Origin: Loripinus fragilis
Taxonomy: Eukaryota; Mollusca; Bivalvia; Lucinida; Lucinidae
Assembly (NCBI GenBank): GCA_964019695.1
Contig: OZ026521.1
Span: 34,135,601-34,199,600 of the forward strand
Direction of reading: 5' to 3'
Length of the DNA: 64,000 nucleotides
Positions 24,301 to 35,159 of the stretch are shown here, one piece after another (position 1 is the first letter of the stretch; the number at the start of each line of letters is the position of its first letter). Both the position numbers and the translations under genes were made by a program. Under the pieces are notes generated by a model. It saw only the letters and a program-made list of their open reading frames with translations. It was not told the origin of the DNA and did no database searches.

Positions 24301-26040
24301 ATGTGTGTCTATTTATTGCTTATTATTGTGTAACTGAATTCGAAACCATATTTCACGGTCTCATATTTAGCGATTTTTGTTTATACCGCCAATAGCGCCA
24401 AATAAAAATGCCCGTCAAAAGTAAATGCTTTATAAAACTTTAAAGGTACAGTCCATGAACAACCACAAACAACATATTTAAACTGATAGCTAAGAAAATA
24501 ATGATCACATTTTTTACTCTCAGAAAGTTCTCAATATAAAGTTTTATCAGATATTTGTTTGTTTTTGTTTGATTTGATTCTTAACGTCCCATCAACAATC
24601 TTTCAGTTAAACAGGGACGGGTCTTCCTGGGTTGAACCGGTACTAAGCTAGGATAAATGTGTCTTGCTCAAGGACCACAATGCAGTGACGCCGGTGAGGC
24701 TGGAACCCGCGGCATCTCCGTCTCGAGTCAAGCACTCTACCACTGAGCCACTGCGCTCCCGTTTTATCAGATACCTCTCACATTAACTACATTGTCACAT
24801 GTTGACCTGATAAACATTGTCTATATAACTGCATTTATCTTGATTAGGTCATCATGATGTTGCAATTTTTGAATGTCATCGGTGACGTTGAACCAACGCG
24901 AAAATCGATAATTACATCATCATTGCCATTTTGAAGAGCTTGTTTATTAGTTTTGATGCTTAGCGTCACGGTATTGTTGGGACGGTCAGTTCACATAACC
25001 ACACTTTTTCCTGGGCAAGCTTGCCTAAGTGGTTAACCAGTACTTTGTGCACATACTTTCGCTTGTAACTGACAACAACCCGAAAGGAGGAGAATGGACA
25101 AAGAAATTCTTTTCACGATCAATCTCCATGAAAGTATGGGACCGGGGCCGGGATCAAACTCGAAGAGTGAACCAGGCATGCGTCTTTTGATACTAAGGCT
25201 AGGCTTCAAGAATGCATGTTGAATGGCGAGGCTCTGCGTTCTTGAAACCTTGCATGGTAAACTTGATATCAAATGACTCTTACCTAGTATTCTCTATAAT
25301 AATAAAACAACAGCATTGAATTGTATGGAAATCAGAAGTTCATATAGTGTAAATAGAGGATCCTACATGAGTGCTCATGTTTTATTGAAATTATTAAACG
25401 AGTTCGGGAAAAGAGATAAAATGCGAGGCTAGCCGAGCATTTTATCTCTTTTTCGCAACAAGTTTAATAAATTCAATAATACAAGAGCAGGAATGTTAGA
25501 TTCTATTTATCATATGACATTAAGATTACTTTGAAATCTGATTTCTGCTGTCAAAACGTTATAATTTTGTCATTTTGTACGCAAAGTTGTTATGGACGTC
25601 ATAATGTTTCCCGAAAATCTGTAAACCACTAGTGGTTTATAGATTTTATTGCATGGCGTTATTTCACTCTTAGATGCGACTTAATATGATAAACATCCCA
25701 TAATGCTTATCTCTTTCCTTGCTTGCGGCGTTCTCAAAGTTCTTGCGCGTACCTTAACTCTCTGCCTAGTACTGTCGTCTGCTGATATGGACGTCTGTTG
25801 AGAAAATCTCGTGCCTGATCTGGATCCAAACTGTTTGACACTCTGATGATATTCCTGAATGTTTTTTTCCAAAAAAGTTGATTTTGAAAAAAATCAGCAG
25901 ACAACAAAAAGGCATGCAAAATTACCCAGTAGGCCCATAGTTAAGGCCCTTACCTGCGTGAATCTGCGTACTAGGCATGTCTTTCCAACACCCGCGTCAC
26001 CAATCAGCACCACTTTAAACAAGTATTTATAATCTTCCAT
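21068..26040 (-). CDS. RAB30: Rab GTPase RAB30 orthologue, four coding exons
   Basis: Small Ras-superfamily GTPase; RAB30 is known as a Golgi-associated membrane-traffic switch. I joined coding pieces 26040-25954, 23752-23669, 22695-22512 and 21324-21068. All junctions are GT-AG and the frame stays open for 203 codons plus stop, the length I recall for the vertebrate protein. Visible motifs are the P-loop GDAGVGKT (residues 14-21), switch I with ATIGVDF (38-44), WDTAGQEKF (61-69), NKID (120-123) and ETSAK (148-152). The stretches [15 protein letters not shown] and RSITQSYYR are characteristic of RAB30 among Rabs. The C-terminus is CTRCFKS, so prenylatable cysteines lie a few residues inside the end, much as in vertebrate RAB30. 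The introns carry SINEs and MITEs. It is transcribed away from PCF11. It looks intact and functional. Confidence 0.95.
21345..21485 (-). repeat. Truncated SINE in RAB30 intron 3
   Basis: Body plus B box (GAGGATCGAACC as read on plus), lacking the head. It ends next to a T-rich tract 20 bases from the exon 4 acceptor. Confidence 0.7.
21930..22040 (-). repeat. tRNA-like SINE head in RAB30 intron 3
   Basis: On plus it reads GGGAATCAAACCTACGACCC and TTATCCACTACACCATGACGG, the reverse of a tRNA-like B box and A box pair. Confidence 0.5.
22512..22695 (-). CDS. RAB30: RAB30 coding exon 3
   Basis: 61 codons plus one base (residues 58-118 and the first base of Gly-119). It contains WDTAGQEKF, the catalytic Gln-66, switch II and the helix that includes QSYYR. 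The acceptor is ATATTAG and the donor GTAAGT. The split glycine codon is completed by exon 4. Confidence 0.95.
22826..23012 (-). repeat. tRNA-derived SINE in RAB30 intron 2
   Basis: Diverged copy with TGGCTCAGTGGTAGAG head (reverse) and CCCAGGTTGAAC-like body remnants. Confidence 0.75.
23669..23752 (-). CDS. RAB30: RAB30 coding exon 2
   Basis: 28 codons (residues 30-57), GLFPPGQ through GGEKIK, holding switch I with the conserved Thr-39 and the strand after it. The acceptor TTTCTTTCAG lies before it and a GTAACA donor after it. Both junctions are phase 0. Confidence 0.95.
24554..24760 (-). repeat. tRNA-derived SINE with 13-bp TSD in RAB30 intron 1
   Basis: Same family as 8720-8920. GTTTTATCAGATA is duplicated at 24541-24553 and 24761-24773. 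It is in the same orientation as RAB30. Confidence 0.9.
24945..25165 (-). repeat. Long-variant SINE in RAB30 intron 1
   Basis: Reverse orientation of the 7347-7662 type: TTGTTGGGACGGTCAGTTCAC, GGGCAAGCTTGCC and GTACTTTGTGCACATACTTTC, ending at the GGGATCAAACTCG B box. Confidence 0.7.
25756..25920. repeat. GTCTGCTGAT-family MITE in RAB30 intron 1
   Basis: TAACTCTCTGCCTAGTA, GTCGTCTGCTGAT and TGATCTGGATCCAAACTG, with an inverted CAGCAGACAAC end. It lies 34 bases from the exon 1 donor. Confidence 0.55.
25954..26040 (-). CDS. RAB30: RAB30 coding exon 1
   Basis: 29 codons from ATG (26040) to the CAG ending RRFTQ, followed by a GTAAGG donor. It carries the first beta strand and the P-loop GDAGVGKT. 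A phase 0 junction follows. The ATG lies 15 bases inside an exon whose acceptor (pyrimidine-rich stretch ending TTTACAG) is at 26056. Confidence 0.95.
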
Positions 26041-26055
26041 AATAAGTCAGAAGGT
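26041..26055 (-). other. RAB30: RAB30 5' UTR piece next to the start codon
   Basis: On the minus strand a good splice acceptor (TTTCTGTATTTACAG) ends at 26056, just 15 bases before the start codon. This implies at least one upstream non-coding exon at higher coordinates. I could not locate that exon or the promoter; they may be far to the right, towards PCF11. Confidence 0.6.
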
Positions 26056-26080
26056 CTGTAAATACAGAAATAAAAATCAG

Positions 26081-26341
26081 GCCCCTGAGGTTATAAAACT
26101 TTTTTCATGTTAAACACAGCTGAGCATGAAATAGCAACTGCTCATTAAAATGAAATGCTGAAAGCATGAAATTTCAAATGCTCATAAAAACTAAAATGCT
26201 GAAGAATATAGATATTTCTCAGTGCATTTATCCTGCTAATAAATGTTAAAATGCCAACAATTGTTAACATTTTTACATAAATGAGCAAGATAAATTCCAT
26301 GGTTAATTGAGAATGAAAAAAAAGTTTTTATATTCTCGGGG
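26081..26341. mobile_element. Palindromic MITE next to the RAB30 5' exon
   Basis: GCCCCTGAGGTTATAAAAC to TTATATTCTCGGGGC with the GCCAACAATTGTTAAC core. It lies 25 bases upstream of the RAB30 5' UTR acceptor. Confidence 0.7.
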
Positions 26342-26383
26342 CCAGGTCTCCAGATAAGAGGGGGTAATCATAAAATGAGTCTG

Positions 26384-26627
26384 GTCCCGAGGTTATAAAA
26401 CTTTTTTTCATGCTCAACTAAGCTAAGCTTGAAATTCATCCTGCTCCTAAATGTTAAAATGTTAACAATTGTTGGCATTTTAACATTTATTAGCAGCATA
26501 AATACATTATCTGAGAGCTTAAAAGCAAAAAAATATCTATATTTTTCAGCTTTTTAGTTTTTATGAGCAGTTGAAATTCCATGCTCAGTTGAGTTGAGCA
26601 TGAAAAAAGTTTTATAACCTCGGGGCC
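26384..26627. mobile_element. Palindromic MITE, second copy
   Basis: GTCCCGAGGTTATAAAAC to GTTTTATAACCTCGGGGCC. Same family as 26081-26341, about 43 bases away, in the reverse sense. Confidence 0.7.
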
Positions 26628-26815
26628 TGTTCATGAGGTTTTGGGACTTATAAAGCCAGTCTTTAACTTTTTCTTTGCTGGACCAAAGACAGAAGAAGAA
26701 AGAATGTGTATATATTTCCTATTTTGTCCTTTTCCCGCCATTCACACAGAGAACCACTGTACTCGAAGAGCGCAGTCATAGCATGGTGGTTACAGTCGAC
26801 GAGTGCACAAAATAG

Positions 26816-27137
26816 CTGGGGACAAAAATTCCACTCGTCCGCTCGTAATTTGAGTGAAATCTAAAAAGGACGAGTAATTCTTCCCAAAGCACTCTTCCTA
26901 TAGGACGAGTGCCTTGGGAAGAATTACTCGAGGGTGAGGTAGTTCTGAAACTGCCTGGGTAAATATCATTTTAGCAGTGATGTACTGAACTTTATAAGTC
27001 ATATTACATATTACTCCCTTATGTTCTCTATTGCATACGCTTTTAAAAGGACAAGCGCATGTTTTGAAGGACGAGTGAAAATTTTAAGTCACTCGTCCTG
27101 CAGGACAAGTGCAATATGGAAATATTTTTGTCCCCTG
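26816..27137. mobile_element. CAGGGGACAAAAAT element, copy 2
   Basis: CTGGGGACAAAAATTCCACTCG to ATATTTTTGTCCCCTG, with the same CACTC/GAGTG palindromes. About 65 bp longer than copy 1. Confidence 0.7.
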
Positions 27138-27139
27138 CA

Positions 27140-28540
27140 TAGTGTACCTAGCTGTTAAAAAGGGTAATATTTTGGTCAATATTTTACTTCTGAAAATATT
27201 CATCGCGAATTATTGTTACTTATTAATCCAGCGGTGTATCTGCTTAACAAATTTTTTGTGGGTTGAGTGATAGTCACTACAGCGCCAGAGTTATGCCAAA
27301 AATGTGAATTTTTCCTGAAAAAGAGGACACAAGAAAGTTTTGCTTATGTTCTGGAATTTATGCTTACTTAAGCTAAAATGCAAAACAACAGTACTTTAAT
27401 GTGATAAAAGTTCGAAGTCTGAGACTGGAGCATTTTGAAAGTTATTCAAGCTTTTCATATTGTACGTATAGTTCTGTATATCGGGTATTCTGGCCCAGTG
27501 GTCGGGTCGTTGACTGCAACATATTGATTTTATTTAGGCACTTGACTACAGGGCCAGAACATGCGATATACAGAACAGTGCAGTTAAAATGTCACAAAAT
27601 GGTGATAATTATTTTGTTCCTTAAATTGGGAATTTTTTCCTTGAAATTGGGGAAAAAAACATACTTTTTGCCATTGGGAACATGGCCCAATATCAGGCAT
27701 AAAAATGGGCCAAAAAACCCTGAAGTGTGTGGTGCAGTTACTAGAGGCCTTCTTTTCACACAATGATAATACATTTTTTGTGAAAGCTGTAACTTGAAAT
27801 CTGGAAATTTTATCAGTGTGCATAGCACATGCTCATGAAATTAAAATGTATACTGATGAATTTTTCCATCCGGTTTGATACAATGTGTCTGGGATACAGG
27901 ACTTCAGTTAAAAGTACGTAACAGAAAAATAATTTTCTTATTTCTCAACCAAAACATATGTTGTGGGCACTCAAAAGAACCCTCTCAATGAGACGGTTGG
28001 TTTGAGCACCCAAAACATATGTTAAAACTGACGGGGTAAGAAAATATTTACAATTTTACGCTCAAAAATTTTGTTACCAAAACCTATTGGGATGGTCTTT
28101 AATAGCAACATATCAAGGGGTCACAGATTAGAATTTTCAAATGGGCCTCGTCGAGACAAAACCTGTCTTCGGGGTTTCTGGCAAAGTGAGATTCAAACCA
28201 GCCTGCTCAGCTTCAGAGACCAGCTGTAAAATTGAAAGTTTGCTTGTAGCAAGTTTAGATATGGTACTTTGCAATAAGTGAATGACAAAGGCGCTGATCA
28301 GACCCAAATAAAGATAAAATTCAGTCCTTGAAGATTATTTTCAAGATTATATTTTCATTTCTTAGCAAACAGTGCAGATCCTGATCGCCCTGATGAAATG
28401 CCACAGAATGCAGCATTTCATCTGGGTCTTCAGTGTTTTTCCAATTTTTCTTGCTGATACCACCTTTTGCAGAGTTGTCATCTTTACCAAATTGTTTAAT
28501 GTAATGAAAATGCTGTCAGTTGCAAAAATTGTAAAAAAAG
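27140..28540. repeat. Palindromes and MITE fragments, no gene
   Basis: GTTCTGTATATCGGGTATTC pairs with GCGATATACAGAAC (27470-27572). 27910-28075 is an AACCATATGTT-family copy, 28140-28320 a CAGACCAGCC copy, and 28370-28445 a CAGATCCTGAT/ATTTCATC hairpin. No exon found. Confidence 0.5.
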
Positions 28541-28542
28541 GA

Positions 28543-28910
28543 TACAATAAAACCTGTGTAAAATAGCCACTCTCAAAAAGACCACAAATCCGTTTTCAAG
28601 ACCAAATATTGCTTAATGTAGGTCAAAAGTAGCATTCTGCAATACTTTCGACCTTCATTAAGCTACCATTTGCAGTGTTCAATCTAGAGGGGCCATTGGC
28701 CCCCTTTTACTCAAATGGTCCTTTGCTAAAGCTAGAGTGGGCCATCTTTAACATTATGTGAATGGTGAAATATTGGAAAGTGTTTTATTTTCATCTGAAA
28801 TCAAATGAAAATGGCCCCCTTTCAAATTTCCTAGATTGAACACTGCATTTGTCATTAAGATCTTTGTTTTGTCTATTTTTGAGTGGCCGTTTTACACAGG
28901 TTTTACTGTA
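28543..28910. mobile_element. MITE, ACAGTAAAACCTGT family, with nested palindrome
   Basis: TACAATAAAACCTGTGTAAA to CACAGGTTTTACTGTA. A second palindrome (AGTGTTCAATCTAGAGG ... CTAGATTGAACACT, about 28675-28848) is inserted in its right half. Confidence 0.75.
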
Positions 28911-29349
28911 ATGTGTCGTACAAACTTAGATATGGTCCAGATCAGCCTGCATAAATAAATATTGACAACTTTCATTACTAGCTGCTTACAAATTACGTAC
29001 TCAATGCAATATTGAACATAAAGGCCATGATTGTGCAGTAGATATCAAGGTTGGGTGGTCGAAACTAGGGGCGGTTATAACCAGCGGTTTGAACCAGTTA
29101 TAACCGCTCCGGTCAATACTCCAGAAGTTGTCAATACTGGTTGATTAGTGGTTGATTGAAAAATTGAGTTTTTAGTGGTCATTTGAAAAATGAGAATGTC
29201 TTTTCAGTTTTCATTTTAAAATAAGTGGAATTCATTAAAATGTAATAGTTGATCTGAGTGTTAAACCGTTGGTCCCTGCCAAGGGGTCAAATGTAACATT
29301 GAAGGTATGAAAACTGTATAATTTAAGGAAATGTGCCCCCTACCATTTT

Positions 29350-29575
29350 TGTGTGTCGGTTACTCTTTGCCTGTTAGTATATCATCTGCTGATAACCTTT
29401 GCAAACAGTTTGGACCCAGGTTAAGACTGAAAAAATGTTTGACCTGATGTTTGACACTCTGATATGGTATTATTTATTAAAGAATAAAATCTTTGAAAAC
29501 AGTTGGTTTTGGGAAAAAATCAGCAGACAACAAAATAGCACCCAACATTACCCTGCATGCAAAGACTTCCTAAGA
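29350..29575. repeat. GTCTGCTGAT-family MITE
   Basis: TTACTCTTTGCCTGTTAG to CCTGCATGCAAAGACT with CAGTTTGGACCCAGG in the middle. It is inside the element hosting the mariner. Confidence 0.5.
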
Positions 29576-29935
29576 GTGTATCACTGAAGTGTGTCTTAGA
29601 AAGGTGTGAAACTGCTATCAAAACAAATGGTCCTTTATAAACATCTTAAATTAGGTGTTAGTCCTAATCTCTTAAAAGTGTCCTGCTGAGCACAGATATG
29701 CCCCCTGTTGCTTCAGAATAAGCCACAGTTTTCAATGCAGTCTGTGAATAATTGTAACTAAATATATGATAAAAAGCAAAATTTTTTAGTAAGTTTTATT
29801 TTGAAGTGATTTATTCACAAGAAAAAGATAGTGTTGAAACAAATTTTAATTCAGCTGCATGAAATATTAGCAATATGTTGCCTTGCCTGGTTTACCAGTA
29901 TCAGATAATATGAAAGTGTAAGGACGAACACTTTA

Positions 29936-31238
29936 CGAGGGGTGATCGATAAATTCGAGAATTTCTTTAATATAAGGCGTAGGTTAATGAAACTTTGGCA
30001 ACATGCTGAAATATCAATTAGGAACATTTTGACTACGTGAGGTCCTCATGACGTCAGAACTAATACCGTGACGTCACATTTATGACTTCATGGTAAACGT
30101 GCATCGTCAAGAAATGGCGGACGACGTGGTTCACGAACAACGTACTGTTATCAAATTCTATGTAAAATTAGGAAAGAATATGCACGAAATTAAAGAAGAC
30201 CTGCAAAAAGTTTACGGGGACTCTCGTTTCACAAATAGTTGTATTCTCAAGTGGTTTCATCGATTCAGTGACGGTAGAAAGTCTGTGAAAGATGACCCCC
30301 CCCCCCCCCTCCGGCCGAAAAGTAACAGTAAGTACGGACAAAAGAATTGCTGCAATAGAAGAATATGTTATGAAAGATAGGCGAATTACTGTTCCGCAGG
30401 TAGGTGAGAACTTTGACATTGGTTATGGGACTGCTCAAGATATTCTGACAAATGTACTTGGAATGCGAAGGGTTTGTGCACGTTGGGTGCCTAGACTGCT
30501 TGTTCCAGAACAGAAGACGGTTAGGGTACAAATATGCACAGAACTTCAACAGAGATTGTCCGATGAAGGTGATTCATTTCTTAATAAAATGATAACATGT
30601 GATGAGACATGGTTTCATTTCTTTGAGCCCGAAAGTAAGCAACAAACCTCAATGTGGAAGCATACTTGGTCCCCTTCACCTGTAAAAGCACGCCTTTCGA
30701 AGTCGGTTGGCAAAGTAATGTCAATAATATTGTACTCAATCATATGGTACCTGACAAAACTATTGTAAATGGTGACTACTATTCCGGTGTACTTCGAGAA
30801 CAACTCCGAAGAGCTATCTGAGATAAGCGCCCGCAATTGTACAGGTCAGAATTCATTCTACACCAAGATAAAGCGCCAGTACATGTCAGTCGTGTTGTAA
30901 AGCAAACTATGAGCGATTTAAATATAGAACCACTTCAACACCCACCGTACAGTCCAGATTTGGCTATTTGTGACTTCTTTCTGTTTCCAACCGTAAAAGA
31001 TCATCTTCGTGGAAGGAAATTCAAGTCCAGAGAGGAACTAGGTACTGCAATAAGGGAGGCGCTTCGAACGGTGACATGTGACGGCCTGCAGCATGTGTTC
31101 CGCACGTGGGCGGAAAGATGGGACAAGTGCAGAAAAGCGAAGGGGTCTTACTTTGAAAAGGAAAGAACTTTATTTGTAAGTACCTCTAACAGTATTTACA
31201 TAATTTAGAAAATTCTCGAATTTATAGATCACCCCTCG
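29936..31238 (+). mobile_element. Mariner (DD34D) transposon, complete ends, dead transposase
   Basis: A 1303-bp element with about 28-bp terminal inverted repeats starting CGAGGGGTGATC, flanked by TA at 29934-29935 and 31239-31240. The ends are nearly identical, so the copy is not very old. It encodes a broken mariner transposase and is nested inside another palindromic element (29047-31562). Confidence 0.92.
30090..31208 (+). pseudogene. Mariner transposase, frameshifted
   Basis: The DNA-binding half runs from about 30090 (ADDVVHEQRTVIKFYVKLGK, then an ILKWFHRFSDGRKSV helix-turn-helix block). At 30296-30309 a run of 14 C breaks the frame. The second part (30310 to about 30725) has WVPRLL and the TCDETWFHFFEPES block with the first catalytic Asp. 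A second frameshift near 30725 and a TGA near 30820 follow. The third part (30837-31208) has HQDKAPVH with the second Asp and YSPDLAICDFFLF with the third. I count 34 residues between the last two Asp, hence DD34D. The usual HQDN is HQDK here. Not functional. Confidence 0.9.
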
Positions 31239-31569
31239 TATGTCACAAAATGACCATACTTTTTTACCATTTTTGTAGATGGCAAGGGGTATGAGCTATA
31301 TGTTTCTATGACTATATTCACACAGATGCACAAAAGCCTGATTTAGTAGATCAGAAAGAACCCTAAGCTTACAGCAGCAACTGAACAACATTGACAATTA
31401 TGTCTAAAGGACAGAGGCATATGCGATACAAATTGTATGCCTGTGATTTATTCAACCCAATCAACCACTTCAATGGACCAGCAATAACCAGTTTAGTTAA
31501 AACCGGTTTTAACTGCTGGCCCGGTCAATATGAGTATTGACCGCTTTTTTGCCAACCTTGGTTGATATA

Positions 31570-32020
31570 GACATGTCCGATGATTGCTCTTTGCTTGCAT
31601 ATAAATGCGTCAGCCTAAAGACGCTCAGGTCTATTAATTTTTGAAGTGTCACAAACGGAGGCCATAGATTACATTTCTATGCTTTTGCAACTCTATCTTG
31701 TCAAATACAATGTACCTAACAAATTGAAAAAATTGACAAAGTTTCACTATATATTAGCTAGCCTCTGTACTTCTTACATATACTAGGGGCGAATCGACTA
31801 TGGGTGCGAAAGGATTAGGGGGGGGGGGAGCCAGGCGGAAGAGTCTTGGGGGCCAAACGACTAGGGGAGGAAATGGTTTAGAGATGAAACGTCCAGGATT
31901 CTGAACTGATTATTGTGTTGATTCTGGCTCACAGACATGATGGGCCTTTTTGAGGGAATTTTATAGAAAAGTGCCCAAACAGCAACACTTCCATATACAC
32001 TTAGCTTATAAAAAAGACCC
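31570..32020. other. No gene; degenerate GGGGCGAATCGACTA-type motifs
   Basis: Around 31785-31900 short motifs such as TAGGGGCGAATCGACTA and a G run recur loosely. The rest is featureless. Confidence 0.4.
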
Positions 32021-32024
32021 CATG

Positions 32025-32182
32025 AGCATGGTGGCTCAGTGGTAGTGCTTGACTCGAGATTGAGGGGTTGTGGGTTGGAACCTCACTGGAGGCACTGCGT
32101 TGTGTCCTTGAGCTCTGCTTAGTATTGGTTCAACCCATCCTGACATAGCTGAAAAATTGTTGACTGGGACGTAAATAATGAA
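32025..32182 (+). repeat. tRNA-derived SINE
   Basis: TGGTGGCTCAGTGGTAGTGC head, GTTGGAACCTC B box variant, and GGGACGTAAATAATGAAA end. Confidence 0.75.
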
Positions 32183-32189
32183 AAGGCCC

Positions 32190-33040
32190 AATGCTAGAAG
32201 GGGGCTTTCAGAAAATTAAGTGGCCTTTTAGCACAGGGCCCCTTCCAGAATTATCTCTGCTTCTGTGACATCATTAGCACGTTATCAATGTAGATCCTCG
32301 ATGTACATCCGAGGTCTGATTCCACGGAATTGGCCGAGGCAGTTCCGATTGAAGAATCAAGAAATACTTCATGTCCGACTACTAGTGCATGGTCGAATAT
32401 AGCTACACTAGTATGGAGATCAGTCTTTACAAAGGCATGATCCTTTTCTGCAGTCAAAGACGATATCAATTAGTATTCAAACGTGTAGTCTTTTTGGCCA
32501 CGATGAATAAGCGTTTCTGGTGCAAAACTTTTGCCGCATACACTTACAGAATTATAATATTTTCATTTTCTCGCACTTGTTATCTTGTAATAAATTATTG
32601 TGAGTGGGGTACCAGATTAATTAGACTGGTACGTGTATTTTGTCAAGAAAAAAATCTTCGACCATGTGTGTGATTCGCGTCAAACTTTGGATTCCACTGC
32701 CCCCCCCCCCCCCCCCCCCCCCCAAGATAAGGTCGGCCCTCACCCACACCCCCTTCAGTAGGATGTCTTGCCCATCTCTCAGAGGCGGCGCAGTATTTCG
32801 GGGAAGGGGCGGGGGTACAGATGAACAAGATATTAAATGGTGATAAGAAATTGATAGAAACAGATTTAAACTAATATTTAAGTGCAACCCATTAATTTTA
32901 GCTCAATATGAAACGAACCCTGTGATAAATGCTCGGACCCAAAATGGGTCCGAGGATAAATGCAAGCAGGATGGAATACTCCTAAAATGGATTGGCGTAT
33001 TTAAAATATTTCGGTGCGACGATTAACCAAAATCACCAGA
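32190..33040. other. No gene; C24 tract
   Basis: A C run of about 23-24 at 32700-32723 and GC-rich repeat-like sequence to 32820. CGAGGAT...CCGAGG palindromes lie near 32290-32320 and 32935-32955. No supported frame. Confidence 0.4.
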
Positions 33041-33129
33041 AATCACCATAAAATCACCAGAAATATTTTGCTATCACTTTCTTATTATCAGATGCAGTGA
33101 CCTATATAAGATATATCACTGCCAGATGT

Positions 33130-33720
33130 TAATCAGTACCCTCTAAATTGTCCTATGCACCTACAAAAAAGAAAAAAAGAATATAATATATGTCACTGCT
33201 TTGTCCAAATCGCCAAAAGTTGAGGAGTAGATGCATTTTTAAGAAAATACAGTATTTATCATGTTACCCAATGTCACAGGAAATGTTACCCAGTATCCTC
33301 TACTAGTACATCATGTGACCTATGCACCTGCATAATTTGAAGTTGCTACGTCCAAAGATTGAGGAGGAGATACATTTACAAGAAAATACAGTATTTGACA
33401 TTTGACGATCTTGGAGCCAAGGTTACACAAAATCTAGCCCAGTACCCTCTACATCATGTGACCTGTGCAGCTGCAAAATTTGAAGTTGCTACATCCAACG
33501 GTTCAGGAGGAGATGCATTAACAAGATAACACATTATTTGACCTTTGACCTTGACCCTAAGGACAAGGTCACGAAATTTTGCCCAGTACCCTCTACAACA
33601 TGTGATCTTTACAGCTGCAAGGTTTGAAGTTGCTGCGCCCAACTGCTTAGGAGAAGATGCATTTACAAGAAAATACATTATTTCACCTTGGCCTTCAGGA
33701 TTCCCATAAAAATTCAAAAA
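33130..33720 (+). repeat. Tandem repeat, 144-157 bp, AGGTCA-rich
   Basis: Landmark GTACCCTCTA occurs at about 33136, 33293 (variant), 33442 and 33586. Units contain TTTGAAGTTGCT, AGATGCATTTACAAG and, in some, TGACCTTTGACCTTGACC. Confidence 0.7.
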
Positions 33721-33775
33721 CTTATGTTTCGAACCTTTACATATTTGGACAGGGATATATATTCATGAACTTATT

Positions 33776-34215
33776 TTAATCATTAGTCCGTCTATTCCGC
33801 ATCTTAAGTATACATCGACGGTATGGTTCCCAGTTTTCAAGAAGGATAGGACAGAGACAGGCCACAAAGCTTGTAAGGAGTATCACCCATTTACCGCATA
33901 GTGACAGGCTTCGTGTCTTTGGATTACCCACACAGCTAAAAGTTTTTGTTTTTTTTGTTTCCCCCCCCCAAAAAAAAGTCAAAATTCACACTCCCTGGCA
34001 TAATGTTCCAAATGGAGCGAGCCAGTAGACATAGATAGATAGACAATGGAATATAGAAGATTATATAGAAGGGAAAGAGTCGACCTTATTCAAGTAAACA
34101 AAATACTTCACAACATAGATAAGGTCGACAAAACAAGCTCTTTACCTTGCCAGAGTACACTGCAACCCGTGACCACTCTTTAAAACTGTTCAAGCGTAGA
34201 TTCACGTGAACAGTT
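33776..34215 (+). pseudogene. Non-LTR RT C-terminal relic
   Basis: Fragments in changing frames: IPHLKYTSTVWFPVFKK (33790s), QRQATKLVRSITHLPHSDRL with VFGLPT (from about 33855), then EYRRLYRRERVDLIQVNKIL (34050s). These follow the order of the region after the RT domain in CR1/Jockey-like LINEs. A C-rich stretch near 33960 interrupts it. No intact frame. Confidence 0.7.
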
Positions 34216-34254
34216 TCAGCAATTGAGTGATTGACTCTTGGAAGAGGGTCTAGA

Positions 34255-34525
34255 TGGGTATAATGATTAGTGAATAATGACCCTTTTTTTATAATGAATA
34301 GTGAATAATTAGCCCAAAGATAATGAATAGTGTTTAATGAGGGCCTAAAAATTAATGAATATTCCAATCTTTTTAATGAGTTGAAGAAAAAAATAATGAA
34401 TAGTGAAAAATCAGATTTCTTTGCCACCTTTCTTACTTTTAATGAATAATTGGTCTTATTTTAATGAATAACCCAAAATTTTAATGAGATGAATAATGGG
34501 CTAAATTTTTAATGATTAGTATATA
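34255..34525. repeat. TTAATGAATA degenerate field
   Basis: About fifteen AATGAATA or TAATGATTAG motifs occur in 270 bases with irregular spacing. Confidence 0.55.
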
Positions 34526-34773
34526 CCAGACCCCCATCCAGACCACCTTGGAACAGTTTGACAGAGCAATGGGTACCTGTGTGTAGGCACCTTCCATGAA
34601 CTGTAAAAGTAGCGGTTCAACAGTTGGTGGCAGAACTACCCAGTTAAATTTAACACAGCTTGTTATACCCCCCAGCAAACCTACAGAAGTCAATGCCAAC
34701 TACCAAAATGCACCTGAAAGACAAAGAGATGCTAGATATTCACGTCGAAAATAGTAAGTAAGTTGTAATATTT

Positions 34774-34915
34774 AGAGACAGTGCAATATGTACAACAACT
34801 ACTTTATTCTACAAGTATATAAGAACAACTGACAATATGGGTTAAGCATGCAAGATTATAATGCTGCTGTGTATGTAGGGTGCATTAGTCATTATAGTTT
34901 ACACCATGCGACCAG
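34774..34915 (-). repeat. Solo-LTR-like copy
   Basis: About 140 bp matching 47062-47201 (TGTAATATTTAGAGACA, ACTTTATTCTACAAGTATAT, GCTGTGTATGTAG). No primer site or gag is next to it, so it is probably a solo LTR or fragment. Confidence 0.5.
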
Positions 34916-35159
34916 GTAACGGACGTTGGGCGTGTCAGAGAGAACACTGCCATTCACTGTCAATTTAGACTGGTCTACAGTAAATTGGGTAAAACAGCAC
35001 AGGTACGCTTTAATCGTGCAAAACAACTGAACCGCAGACGACAAAATACGGTTAGTATGCCTGGTAAACGGTCGCAAGCAAATCGAAACAGAAAACCTAA
35101 GTCTTACTTGTTTACAGACGCATCGGTATATATTATTGCTCACTGGCTAGTGCCTCCTA

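Larger units (their letters stand above)
29047..31562. mobile_element. Palindromic element that hosts the mariner
   Basis: CAAGGTTGG at 29047 and its reverse complement CCAACCTTG ending near 31560 bound a region with GGTTATAAC/GTTATAACC palindromes and GGTCAATACT repeats on both sides. The mariner splits it. Without the mariner it would be about 1.2 kb. The exact ends are uncertain. Confidence 0.45.

Noticed and set aside
30090..30380. Separate host gene of 96 codons
   Set aside because: It is the N-terminal part of the frameshifted mariner transposase.
32621..32887. Glycine- or proline-rich frames
   Set aside because: They are produced by the C24 homopolymer.
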